From assembly GCA_023420715.1 (NCBI GenBank), contig JAEZVR010000106.1, forward strand, positions 1 to 31,695: a DNA stretch of 31,695 nucleotides. Direction: 5' to 3'. The translations under genes and the position numbers were made by a program. Positions within the stretch are counted from its first letter, which is position 1, and each line of letters starts with the position of its first letter. This document shows, piece by piece, positions 24,771-31,695 of this stretch. This stretch comes from Bacillota bacterium. GTDB taxonomy: Bacteria > Bacillota > Clostridia > Saccharofermentanales > Fastidiosipilaceae. A model generated the notes under the pieces. The model made no database searches. It had not been told where the DNA came from and worked only from the letters and a program-made list of their open reading frames with translations.

Positions 24771-26387
24771 TTAGTACATACCAGGTGCACCGGCCGGCAT
24801 CGGCGGCTCTGGTTTAGGAATATCAGCGACAACAGCTTCGGTCGTCAACAAGACGGCACTCACAGAAGCGGCATTTTGCAAAGCAGAACGTGTCACCTTA
24901 GCTGGATCGACGATACCTGCTTCAACCATATTTTCATAGCCTTCTGTCATGACATTGTAACCCACGCTGACCGGATGATTTTTGACACCTTCGCAAATAA
25001 CAGATCCATCCAAACCAGCATTCGTTGCAATTTGACGGACTGGTTCTTCCAGCGCACGCGCCACCAATTTAACACCTGTGCGCACATCGCCTTCAGTTTT
25101 TTCCAAGAGTTCTGTTACACGCTTTAAGACATCAATATAGGTTGTACCACCACCAGCAACCATGCCTTCTTCAACACCAGCACGCGTAGCTGCCAAGGCA
25201 TCTTCAATGCGCAGTTTCTTTTCTTTCATTTCAACTTCTGTGGTTGCACCAACCTTAATCACAGCAACACCACCAGAGAGTTTTGCCAAGCGTTCCTGCA
25301 ATTTTTCACGATCGAAATCAGAAGTCGTATTTTCGATTTGAGCTCGAATTTGAGCCACACGATCTTGAATGGCTTCAGATGCACCAGCACCATCTACAAT
25401 CGTTGTATTTTCCTTGCTGACTTTCACCTGATGAGCCGTGCCTAATTGATCGACAGTTGCTTCTTTCAGATCCAAGCCCAATTCTTCGGTAATCACAGTA
25501 GCACCGGTTAAGATGGCAATATCTTGCAACATTTCTTTACGGCGATCACCAAAACCAGGTGCCTTAACAGCAACACAGGTAAAGGTACCACGCAATTTAT
25601 TTAAAACGATGGTGGACAATGCTTCCCCTTCCATATCTTCACAGATAATCAGGAGTTTTTTACCAGATTGCACAACCTGCTCCAAAATCGGCAAGACCTC
25701 TTGAATGCTGCTGATCTTCTTATCCGTAATTAAAATATATGGATCATCCAAAACAGCTTCCATTTTTTCGGTATCCGTTGCCATATAAGCGGAAATGTAA
25801 CCACGGTCAAATTGCATACCTTCAACAACGCTTAATTCTGTTTCCATGGTGTTGGACTCTTCAACCGTAATAACACCATCGACAGATACTTTTTCCAAAG
25901 CTTCTGCAATTTGCTCGCCAACATTTTCATCATTGGCAGAAACAGAAGCAACACGTTTAATATCTTGTTTGGTCTTAACCGGAACAGCGATATTTTTAAA
26001 TTCCTCAACAGCAACATCTACAGCCATTTGGATGCCTTTTTTTAAGATCATGGGATTTGCCCCAGCGGCAATATTCTTCAGACCTTCACGCACCATGGCT
26101 TGTGCCAAAACCGTTGCGGTTGTTGTACCATCACCAGCAACATCATTTGTTTTGGTGGCAACCTCTTTGAGCAGTTGTGCGCCCATATTTTCGAATCGAT
26201 CTTCCAATTCGATTTCTTTTGCAATTGTGACACCATCATTTGTAATTAACGGCGCACCATAGGGCTTATCTAAAACGACATTACGACCTTTGGGGCCTAA
26301 TGTGATTTTTACGGTATCTGCCAATTTATTAACACCGACTTCTAAAGCCTGACGTGCATCAATGTTGTATTTTAAATCTTTAGCCAT
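24771..26387 (-). CDS. groEL: Chaperonin GroEL (Hsp60)
   Basis: GroEL is the ATP-driven folding chamber that works with the GroES lid. The 538-residue protein has normal length and the family marks TLGPKGRNVVLDK, NDGVTIAKEIELED, the ATP loop DVAGDGTTTATVLAQ near residue 85, KAPGFGDRRKEML near 275 and AAVEEG-type VEEGMVAGGG near 405. The C-terminus ends PMPAGAPGMY, in place of the Gly-Gly-Met repeats common in the family. The start follows GAGGT. It sits 24 bases behind groES in a CIRCE-controlled operon. Confidence 0.98.
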   Translation of the reverse strand: MAKDLKYNIDARQALEVGVNKLADTVKITLGPKGRNVVLDKPYGAPLITNDGVTIAKEIELEDRFENMGAQLLKEVATKTNDVAGDGTTTATVLAQAMVREGLKNIAAGANPMILKKGIQMAVDVAVEEFKNIAVPVKTKQDIKRVASVSANDENVGEQIAEALEKVSVDGVITVEESNTMETELSVVEGMQFDRGYISAYMATDTEKMEAVLDDPYILITDKKISSIQEVLPILEQVVQSGKKLLIICEDMEGEALSTIVLNKLRGTFTCVAVKAPGFGDRRKEMLQDIAILTGATVITEELGLDLKEATVDQLGTAHQVKVSKENTTIVDGAGASEAIQDRVAQIRAQIENTTSDFDREKLQERLAKLSGGVAVIKVGATTEVEMKEKKLRIEDALAATRAGVEEGMVAGGGTTYIDVLKRVTELLEKTEGDVRTGVKLVARALEEPVRQIATNAGLDGSVICEGVKNHPVSVGYNVMTEGYENMVEAGIVDPAKVTRSALQNAASVSAVLLTTEAVVADIPKPEPPMPAGAPGMY

Positions 26388-26411
26388 TTTTTACCTCGTT
26401 TTTTTGCGCCT

Positions 26412-26699
26412 TTAAAGCTCTACTTTTGCCAAAACGTCACTTTGACGAACAATTGTATATTCCTGTTCATCTACCTTAACTTGAGTGCCAGCATATTTGC
26501 TGGTCAAGACGCGATCGCCAACCGCCAATGTCATGACGACTTCGTTACCATCGATCAATCCACCTGGACCTACTGCCACAACTTCAGCCACTTCTGGCTT
26601 TTCTTTTGCACTGCCGGGCAAAACAATACCACTTTTGGTTGTTTCCTCGGCTTCAATCATCTTAATGACGACGCGATCACCTAATGGTTTAATTGTCAT
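26412..26699 (-). CDS. groES: Co-chaperonin GroES (Hsp10)
   Basis: GroES forms the heptameric lid of GroEL. The 95-residue product carries MTIKPLGDRVVIK at the N-terminus, the mobile loop EEETTKSGIVLPGSA-type stretch (16-30) that binds GroEL, and the closing pattern VLTSKYAGTQVKV. Length and motifs are standard. The start is fixed by GGAGGT seven bases upstream. It is first in the groES-groEL operon, below a perfect CIRCE operator and a consensus-like promoter, so heat-shock control by HrcA is expected. hrcA itself is not in the window. Confidence 0.98.
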   Translation of the reverse strand: MTIKPLGDRVVIKMIEAEETTKSGIVLPGSAKEKPEVAEVVAVGPGGLIDGNEVVMTLAVGDRVLTSKYAGTQVKVDEQEYTIVRQSDVLAKVEL

Positions 26700-26727
26700 T
26701 TCATAGACCTCCTCGTAATTCGGACAC

Positions 26728-26754
26728 TTAGCACTCTAGACGTCTGAGTGCTAA
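26728..26754 (-). promoter_or_regulatory. CIRCE operator (HrcA binding site)
   Basis: A perfect TTAGCACTC-N9-GAGTGCTAA inverted repeat covers the predicted transcription start and first leader bases of groES. This is the established HrcA repressor target controlling heat-shock induction. Confidence 0.98.
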
Positions 26755-26762
26755 CAGTAGAT

Positions 26763-26791
26763 AGAATAGGTCAAAAGGCAAAGACTGTCAA
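26763..26791 (-). promoter_or_regulatory. groES-groEL promoter
   Basis: On the minus strand: -35 TTGACA (26786-26791), 17-base spacer, -10 TATTCT (26763-26768). It is immediately upstream of CIRCE, so repressor binding would block the start site. Confidence 0.88.
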
Positions 26792-26873
26792 GGTCGATTT
26801 AAGGCAAATTTATGAACAACTGTAAACAGAATCTGCCGTTTTATAAAACATATCTGATCTGTCAGCTGAGCAA

Positions 26874-26901
26874 CTGTTTTCCTGCCGATCTGTGCTATAG
26901 T
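26874..26901 (+). promoter_or_regulatory. Sortase gene promoter
   Basis: -10 TATAGT (26896-26901) is preceded by TGC (extended -10); 16 bases upstream is CTGTTT (26874-26879), a weak -35. It lies 33 bases before the sortase start. Confidence 0.5.
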
Positions 26902-26934
26902 ATTTAAAAAAATCAACTTATTGGAATCTTCAAC

Positions 26935-27666
26935 ATGCGCAAACATACGACACAAAGCACAGAAAAAGTTACCCAGAGCAAAAAGAAACGCAACCGATTC
27001 ATTGATTTATTGCTGACCTTCATGATTATTGGTTGCTTATCGACAGCCGCCTATTTATTCATTAATCCCATCATCATTAAACATCGGCAAGATGCCATCA
27101 CCAACGATCTTAATCAGCAAATTGATTCTGGTTTGCTCACACCCATACGTGTTAATAGTAAGGCCAATCCTGTCGGTGGGGAATCTTACGATTTTTACGG
27201 CAACGATACGAATTTTGATGATCTGCCGGATGAGGTTGATCTGATTCCGCTCGGACGCATCGAAATTCCTAGCATCCATGTCAACCTCCCCGTCCTTGAA
27301 GGGGCGACAACGGTTCAACTGCGCTATGGGTTAGCACATGTACCAGATTCAGCAAAACCCGGTTCAGATCAGGGAAATTCTGCCATCTTAGGGCATCGCA
27401 TGCTCGACAACGGGCGCCATTTAAATCGACTCAACGAAGTCAAAGTTGGTGATGAAATTTGGTTTAAAACACCCACAGAACACGTGAAATATGTCGTAAT
27501 CGATATGCCAATTATTGATCCAGATCAGCTCCCAGATTATATTGACAAAAATTATGGAGAGCCCACGATCACCTTAATTACCTGTCATCCGATTCCATCT
27601 TGGACGCATCGCCTACTCTGTGTGGCAAAACGAGTCGAAACCATTCCACATACCCCAAAAAAATAG
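26935..27666 (+). CDS. Sortase family transpeptidase
   Basis: Sortases join surface proteins or pilins to peptidoglycan at the outside of the membrane. The 243-residue protein has a basic cytosolic N-terminus (1-22), one membrane helix (about 23-44), a spacer of about 60 residues, then the sortase barrel. The catalytic residues are visible: H154 in AILGHRM, C217 in TLITCHP and R226 in THRLL. The TLxTC pattern with Pro two residues later and THRLL resembles class C/E more than class A, but I do not assign a class. The ribosome binding site is weak (GGAA). No LPXTG-type substrate gene is next to it. It stands alone with its own promoter and terminator. Confidence 0.9.
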   Translation: MRKHTTQSTEKVTQSKKKRNRFIDLLLTFMIIGCLSTAAYLFINPIIIKHRQDAITNDLNQQIDSGLLTPIRVNSKANPVGGESYDFYGNDTNFDDLPDEVDLIPLGRIEIPSIHVNLPVLEGATTVQLRYGLAHVPDSAKPGSDQGNSAILGHRMLDNGRHLNRLNEVKVGDEIWFKTPTEHVKYVVIDMPIIDPDQLPDYIDKNYGEPTITLITCHPIPSWTHRLLCVAKRVETIPHTPKK

Positions 27667-27693
27667 TAAAATCGACAGAATCTGTCGATTTTA
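27667..27693. terminator. Bidirectional terminator between sortase and 2H gene
   Basis: Perfect 13-base arms (27667-27679 and 27681-27693) flank a single base. A runs on the left and T runs on the right serve both converging genes. It starts directly after the sortase stop codon. Confidence 0.82.
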
Positions 27694-27724
27694 TCATTTA
27701 GACACAATCTGATCTGCTATCCTG

Positions 27725-28348
27725 TTATGCCATCTTGTGTAACGTTTCACCGGTTAAACGCATCATCCGATAAGTGACAGAATGTTCGATCGACTCTGGT
27801 TTGTGTGGGGGTGTAATCAGCATAACACCGTGGCTGACCGGTGCATGAAACGGTTGAACGAGCCCCTTTACGGCTGCTTGTACAACCTCTAGGTCATGCG
27901 CTGGATGAAAACCCTGGGCAAGGGTACTGTGATATTTAAATGCCTCACCATCATATGGTCCAGGCTTAACGCCGAGTGCCTCTTCTACCATATCCAATAA
28001 GGCTTGATGGCAGTCCAAAAGGATTTTAGACGGCTGAATCTCAAGCCAAACAATGGTTTGACCCTGGTCACCAGAAAGGCACGCAACGCCTTCATACACA
28101 ATATCCATCGGCGGAACCAATTTGCAAAACTGATCAAATACAGCGACGACAGGCTCAATTGGTCCATCGTAAGAAAAAGCCTGTTTCATGGTAATGTGTG
28201 TCGGAAACAAACAGCTGCTCAAGCCCAATTGATACTGCTGATCCAATGTCAAAGACAATTGACGTGATAGATTATGTACTGTTACACCTGTCAATAATGC
28301 CAAATCAACCAACATATCCCGATCCCTTTTTGTTCTCCATTCTATCAT
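27725..28348 (-). CDS. 2H phosphoesterase-like protein (2'-5' RNA ligase family)
   Basis: The 207-residue protein carries two HxT motifs in the right order: H51-I-T53 within LFPTHITMKQ and H140-S-T142 within FKYHSTLAQGF. This is the mark of the 2H phosphoesterase superfamily, which includes RNA 2'-5' ligases and cyclic phosphodiesterases acting on nucleotides with cyclic or 2'-linked phosphates. No membrane segment is visible. About 45 residues precede the first motif, which is longer than usual. The ATG at 28346-28348 has AAGG in front; the Met 11 codons later is a possible alternative. It is divergent from pfkA with an 80-base shared upstream region. The substrate is unknown. Confidence 0.72.
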   Translation of the reverse strand: MIEWRTKRDRDMLVDLALLTGVTVHNLSRQLSLTLDQQYQLGLSSCLFPTHITMKQAFSYDGPIEPVVAVFDQFCKLVPPMDIVYEGVACLSGDQGQTIVWLEIQPSKILLDCHQALLDMVEEALGVKPGPYDGEAFKYHSTLAQGFHPAHDLEVVQAAVKGLVQPFHAPVSHGVMLITPPHKPESIEHSVTYRMMRLTGETLHKMA

Positions 28349-28356
28349 GAAAGCCT

Positions 28357-28362
28357 TATAAT
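28357..28362 (+). promoter_or_regulatory. Phosphofructokinase promoter -10
   Basis: A perfect TATAAT lies 66 bases before the gene. No good -35 is found (TTCTCC at 18 bases is the best). The same AT-rich stretch offers TATAAG to the divergent 2H gene. Confidence 0.5.
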
Positions 28363-28377
28363 TAAATTAAGCCATGT

Positions 28378-28409
28378 TTTGTGTCACAAATTCCAATCCT
28401 CTAGAGGAT
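28378..28409 (+). promoter_or_regulatory. Two inverted repeats in the phosphofructokinase leader
   Basis: TTTGTG-T-CACAAA (28378-28390) is followed five bases later by a perfect 14-base palindrome ATCCTCTAGAGGAT (28396-28409). Both lie at about +10 to +40 of the predicted transcript and before the GGAGG ribosome binding site, a normal place for a repressor operator. No known regulator is assigned. Confidence 0.4.
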
Positions 28410-28428
28410 CGACGTTTTGGAGGACAAC

Positions 28429-29502
28429 ATGTTAAAAGTAGGTTTATTAACCAGTGGCGGTGATTGTCAAGGCTTGAATGCAGCCATACGTGGTGTTGGA
28501 AAAACCTTAAATACCCAGTGTAAAAAAGTGGAAATCTATGGTTTTCGCTATGGCTATAAAGGTCTTGCTCAAGGCGATTTTTACTTACTCAAACCACAAG
28601 ATTTTTCTGGTATTCTAACCACAGGCGGCACAATTTTGGGGACATCACGTTTTCCATTCAAGCAATTGGATATGCCTCATCCTCAGTATCCATCTTACTT
28701 GAAAGCCATGATACAGACCTATAAGTCACTTCAACTCGATGCTTTGGTGATCTTGGGTGGAAATGGCACACATAAAACGGCTCATGCATTATCAAATGCA
28801 GGTCTCAATATTGTGACCCTGCCCAAAACCATTGATAATGACCTATGGGGAACCGACATGACCTTTGGCTTTCAGAGCGCCGTCGCGGTTGCAACAAAAG
28901 TCATTGATGATATTCATTCCACAGCAGAATCCCACGGACGTGTTTTTATTGTCGAGGTGATGGGACATAAAGTGGGTTGGCTTCCATTAACCGCAGGCAT
29001 TGCAGGTGGCGCAGATATCATTTTAATACCAGAAATCCCCTATCGATTAGAAGCCATTTGTGATGTCATCAAGCACAGGAGCAAACGTCAGAAACCGTTC
29101 TCCATTATTGCAATGGCCGAAGGGGCAAAAAGTGTTGAAGAAGCACAGATGTCCAAGAAAGAATATAAGAAATATCTGGAAAAACAAGGGGATCCAGCTA
29201 AAGCTTATCAATTGGCACGTCAGCTTTCTCCTTTAATTGAACAGGAAGTACGCGTAGCAGTCCCCGGTCATGCCCAACGCGGCGGCAGCCCGGTTCCGTC
29301 CGATCGAATTCTTGCCACACGCTGTGGCGTCCAAGCGGCTCATCTCATTTTAAAAGGTCAATTCGGTGTAATGGTGGGGACAAAAGGTGATACCTTAATC
29401 GAAATTCCGCTCAGTGAGGTTGCTGGAAAGACCAAAGCTGTCCCTTTGGACGCTGACTTAATTCACACAGCCCGATCTCTTGGTTTATCCCTCGGAGAAT
29501 AA
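28429..29502 (+). CDS. pfkA: 6-phosphofructokinase, mixed-type (ATP or PPi)
   Basis: This enzyme converts fructose 6-phosphate to fructose 1,6-bisphosphate in glycolysis. The 357-residue protein has the donor loop TSGGDCQGLNAAIRG (8-22), GGTILGTSRF (66-75), GGNGTHKTA (110-118), the catalytic PKTIDND (132-138), GTDMTFGF (141-148), MGHKVGWL near 185 and PEIPY near 205. Length and the KTIDND/MGHKxGW pattern fit the mixed-substrate group rather than the 320-residue E. coli type. Residue equivalents 104 and 124 are Gly and Lys, a combination that leaves the phosphoryl donor open. The ATG is chosen because GGAGG lies 5 bases upstream; a TTG four codons earlier overlaps that site. No clear terminator follows, so read-through into tRNA-Leu is possible. 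Confidence 0.9.
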   Translation: MLKVGLLTSGGDCQGLNAAIRGVGKTLNTQCKKVEIYGFRYGYKGLAQGDFYLLKPQDFSGILTTGGTILGTSRFPFKQLDMPHPQYPSYLKAMIQTYKSLQLDALVILGGNGTHKTAHALSNAGLNIVTLPKTIDNDLWGTDMTFGFQSAVAVATKVIDDIHSTAESHGRVFIVEVMGHKVGWLPLTAGIAGGADIILIPEIPYRLEAICDVIKHRSKRQKPFSIIAMAEGAKSVEEAQMSKKEYKKYLEKQGDPAKAYQLARQLSPLIEQEVRVAVPGHAQRGGSPVPSDRILATRCGVQAAHLILKGQFGVMVGTKGDTLIEIPLSEVAGKTKAVPLDADLIHTARSLGLSLGE

Positions 29503-29533
29503 AGGGATGTCCACTTATCACATACTTTGGCAA

Positions 29534-29562
29534 TTGACAAAGCGGGTGACAGATCATATAAT
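29534..29562 (+). promoter_or_regulatory. tRNA-Leu promoter, full consensus
   Basis: -35 TTGACA (29534-29539), exactly 17 bases, -10 TATAAT (29557-29562): every position matches the sigma-A consensus. The mature tRNA begins 15 bases after the -10. Confidence 0.95.
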
Positions 29563-29576
29563 TATCAACGCTGCAA

Positions 29577-29663
29577 GCAGTCGTGGTGGAATTGGCAGAC
29601 ACGTAGCGTTGAGGTCGCTATGAGGTAACACTCATGCAGGTTCAAGTCCTGTCGACTGCACCA
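29577..29663 (+). tRNA. tRNA-Leu (anticodon GAG)
   Basis: An 87-base class II tRNA. The acceptor GCAGTCG pairs with CGACTGC. The anticodon arm TAGCG-TTGAGGT-CGCTA places GAG at 34-36, reading CUC/CUU. A long variable arm (TGAGGTAACACTCA) is present, as expected for leucine, the T arm contains GTTCAAGTC and CCA is encoded. Confidence 0.96.
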
Positions 29664-29699
29664 AAAACAACGCCGTTTCTAATCAGAAACGGCGTTTTT
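29663..29699. terminator. Bidirectional terminator shared by tRNA-Leu and rho
   Basis: A perfect 12-bp stem (29669-29680 with 29685-29696) has a 4-base loop. On the plus strand T follows (29695-29699); on the minus strand the A run at 29663-29667 supplies the T tract. It ends five bases before the rho stop codon. Confidence 0.9.
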
Positions 29700-29703
29700 A
29701 GTT

Positions 29704-31695
29704 TTATTTTCCCGTTATATTCCCTGCTGATTGCTTTTTAACGTTCATTGCCTCATGCAAGGTTTTATCATTCAAAGATAGATTAACGGATGAGACAAAA
29801 TGATCATTATTATGCGTCTTAGTCAGTAAACTCATAACCGTTTCTGTCACCACCGGCACATCCAAATGGCTACAAGCTTTGCGAATGGCATATACAGCAT
29901 CTAATTCCTTGGGCGAAAGCAGTAAATCTTCTCGACGCGTACCCGAACGCGCAATATCGATAGCGGGGAAAATCCGTTTTTCCGAAAGTTTTCGATCTAA
30001 GTAAACTTCCATATTACCCGTACCTTTGAATTCTTCAAAAATAACCTCGTCCATACGAGATCCCGTATCGACCAATGCCGTACCCACAACGGTCAAACTG
30101 CCGCCAAATTCAATGTTTCGAGCCGCACCAAAAAACCGCTTAGGTCCATTCAAAGCCCCAGGATCGAGACCACCTGAAAGGGTTCGACCCGTCGGATTAA
30201 TGACTAAATTATAGGCGCGTGCAAGGCGGGTAATACTATCGAGTAAAATCACGACATCTTGACCATGTTCAACCATACGCTTGGCACGTTCTAAGACCAG
30301 CTCTGCAATCTTGACATGATTTTCTGGTGTTTTATCAAAGGTCGAATAGACCACTTCACCCTGAATGGAGCGCTGCATATCCGTCACTTCTTCGGGACGC
30401 TCATCGATGAGCAAAACGATCAAACGTACGGATGGACTATTTGCGGTAATGGCATTTGCAATTTTTTTCAGCAAAATCGTTTTCCCTGCCTTTGGCGGAG
30501 ATACCACCATTCCTCGCTGCCCCTTTCCGATAGGGGCCATTAAATCAATCACCCGTGTCGAAAGCTCTTTGCGATCTGTTTCCAATACAAACCGCTCTTG
30601 AGGATAAATAGGGGTCAAACGATCAAAGTGAGGGCGTCTATACAACTGTTCTGGGCGCAACCCATTCACTTCATTGATATACGTCAAGCCTTCAAACTTG
30701 TCATTTTCACGGCGCAGCCCACAAGGGCCAACCACATAATCACCCTGTCTTAAACCAAAACGGCGAATAAATTGAAAAGGCACATAAACATCTTTTGGAC
30801 AGGGAATATAATTTTCTGTTCTTAAAAAACCATAGCCATCTGGCATGATTTCCAGCACACCAGCAGCAATGCGCTGCTCCGGCCGCTGTTTGGGCAATCG
30901 AACGGAGACTTCTGGGACAGCAACGACGGACTCTCCGACTTCCATCTCTCCCTGCGGGGTAGCGGCTGGCCTAAACCCAGGCGTGGGAATAGTCGTCTCT
31001 GGAGATGCTAAAAGCCCCTGATCTGCACCTGAAGAAGAATCGGATGTATCTGCTTTTTTGTATTTCCCCCGCCGCTTCTGACGTGTTAAAAGCGCCTGTG
31101 ATTCTTTTTCATGCTTCCCTGTATGATCGGTCAGCGCTTGCTCGTCAATGGAAACGTTTGATTTTTGAAGATCATCTAATAAAACGAGATTGACATCGTC
31201 CGTGGCAGAAACAGCTTCTATCGTTTCACTCACACGCTGCTTCTTAGGGCGTCCACGCCGTTTCTTTGGCTCCACCTTTGTCTCACCGAATGTTGTAGCC
31301 AATTCATTAGACGCCGGACTCAGCGTAGCAACCTGAGGTTTTTCTGACCGTGCCTTCGTCTGACGCCGCTTAAAACGATCAACAGGAGATACCGTTGGTA
31401 TCGCCTGTGTAGGTTTTTCTATGATTTCGGGATCATTTAACGGGGTATCATCCACACGCATCGAAGGGAGATCTACTGGATCAACTGACACAGGCTTGGC
31501 TTGATCAACAGATTGATCGACTTTTCGTTTTTTTCTACCCCTTGGATCCGCCAACTTTAAGCCCTGGGCAAGATCTGCATCAAGGGCTTTAATTGCCTCA
31601 TCCAGCTGCACTTGATTTGCCGAATAAATTTCATTGAAAAGGGCACGCAATTGAGATAAAAGCATTGATTCGGCCTGATCTGATGGGATTAATTG
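29704..31695 (-). CDS. rho: Transcription termination factor Rho with long N-terminal extension (start may lie outside the window)
   Basis: Rho is the hexameric RNA helicase that ends transcription. Counting from the Met at 31665, residues 268-345 form the RNA-binding cold-shock domain (ILEIMPDGYGF-like start, then YIPCPKDVYVPF). The ATPase core has Walker A PPKAGKT (390-396), Walker B VVILLDSITR (471-480), the Q-loop GGLDPGALNGPKR and the RNA-contact R-rich segment ending RSGTRREDLLL. The first 265 residues are an unusual polar extension with basic patches (RGRKKRKVD at 42-50, KKRRGRPKKQR at 134-144, RQKRRGKYKK at 195-204). The frame stays open for ten more codons to the window edge and the Met at 31665 has no good ribosome binding site, so the true start may be further upstream. 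The usual Rho is about 420 residues. Confidence 0.95.
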   Translation of the reverse strand, partial: QLIPSDQAESMLLSQLRALFNEIYSANQVQLDEAIKALDADLAQGLKLADPRGRKKRKVDQSVDQAKPVSVDPVDLPSMRVDDTPLNDPEIIEKPTQAIPTVSPVDRFKRRQTKARSEKPQVATLSPASNELATTFGETKVEPKKRRGRPKKQRVSETIEAVSATDDVNLVLLDDLQKSNVSIDEQALTDHTGKHEKESQALLTRQKRRGKYKKADTSDSSSGADQGLLASPETTIPTPGFRPAATPQGEMEVGESVVAVPEVSVRLPKQRPEQRIAAGVLEIMPDGYGFLRTENYIPCPKDVYVPFQFIRRFGLRQGDYVVGPCGLRRENDKFEGLTYINEVNGLRPEQLYRRPHFDRLTPIYPQERFVLETDRKELSTRVIDLMAPIGKGQRGMVVSPPKAGKTILLKKIANAITANSPSVRLIVLLIDERPEEVTDMQRSIQGEVVYSTFDKTPENHVKIAELVLERAKRMVEHGQDVVILLDSITRLARAYNLVINPTGRTLSGGLDPGALNGPKRFFGAARNIEFGGSLTVVGTALVDTGSRMDEVIFEEFKGTGNMEVYLDRKLSEKRIFPAIDIARSGTRREDLLLSPKELDAVYAIRKACSHLDVPVVTETVMSLLTKTHNNDHFVSSVNLSLNDKTLHEAMNVKKQSAGNITGK

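Noticed and set aside
26838..26849. 12-base palindrome GTTTTATAAAAC between groES and the sortase
   Set aside because: It is AT-only in the centre, short, and lies away from both start sites; chance is a sufficient explanation.
28396..28412. CTCTAGAGGATC resembles a cloning-vector polylinker
   Set aside because: Only about 12 bases match, the flanks are not vector-like and the site is a perfect palindrome in a natural leader, so contamination is unlikely.
29490..29515. A terminator behind the phosphofructokinase gene
   Set aside because: ATCCCT/AGGGAT pairs around the stop codon, but there is no T run and the stem is only six bases.
1..31695. CRISPR arrays, insertion sequences, phage genes or attachment sites
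   Set aside because: No spaced direct repeats, transposase or integrase motifs, or duplicated tRNA ends were seen.

Overview
The window looks like chromosomal core sequence from a Gram-positive, low-to-moderate GC bacterium of the Bacillota, probably class Clostridia. The pointers are the rpsB-tsf-pyrH-frr order, a perfect CIRCE element in front of groES-groEL, near-consensus sigma-A promoters, strong AGGAGG ribosome binding sites, an LCP cell-wall ligase, a sortase, a zinc-finger ClpE-type ATPase and tRNA genes with encoded CCA. The species cannot be named from the sequence alone. I see no insertion sequence, phage gene or CRISPR array, and no stretch over 300 bases lacks a gene.

Layout. 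Bases 1-2650 hold the translation block rpsB-tsf, a terminator, then pyrH-frr, all on the minus strand, with frr cut by the window edge. Bases 2650-5270 hold a TauE/SafE exporter (+), HU (-) and the PLP enzyme MetY (-), each as its own transcription unit. Bases 5380-7020 hold an LCP-family gene. Bases 7039-17331 form one tightly packed minus-strand run of eight genes: acyl-ACP thioesterase, ABC ATPase, a fused GldF/GldG-like membrane protein, a DUF4340 protein, a membrane-anchored propeller-like protein, a CYTH triphosphatase-like protein and two flavoproteins. Adjacent genes are separated by 9-18 bases or overlap by exactly 4. Bases 17390-18950 hold a uracil-type NCS2 permease. Bases 19016-24720 hold tRNA-Glu(CTC), its terminator, uvrA and a clpE-like gene. 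Bases 24730-26790 hold groES-groEL under CIRCE control. Bases 26870-29560 hold a sortase (+), a 2H phosphoesterase-like gene (-) and a phosphofructokinase (+). Bases 29530-31695 hold tRNA-Leu(GAG) (+) and rho (-), which share one bidirectional terminator.

How the genes work together. Most of the window is housekeeping: translation, RNA termination, protein folding, DNA repair and glycolysis. The part that looks least described is the eight-gene run. It joins a gliding-type (GldA/F/G-like) ABC complex and its DUF4340 partner to a one-pass propeller-like protein of unknown role, then to lipid-release, polyphosphate/triphosphate and redox genes. Tight spacing supports co-transcription, but a shared function is only an inference. 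Other points worth following are a Rho with a long, basic, AT-hook-bearing N-terminal extension, uvrA starting directly behind a tRNA terminator without a visible Shine-Dalgarno sequence, and a phosphofructokinase whose donor-selecting residues are of mixed type.
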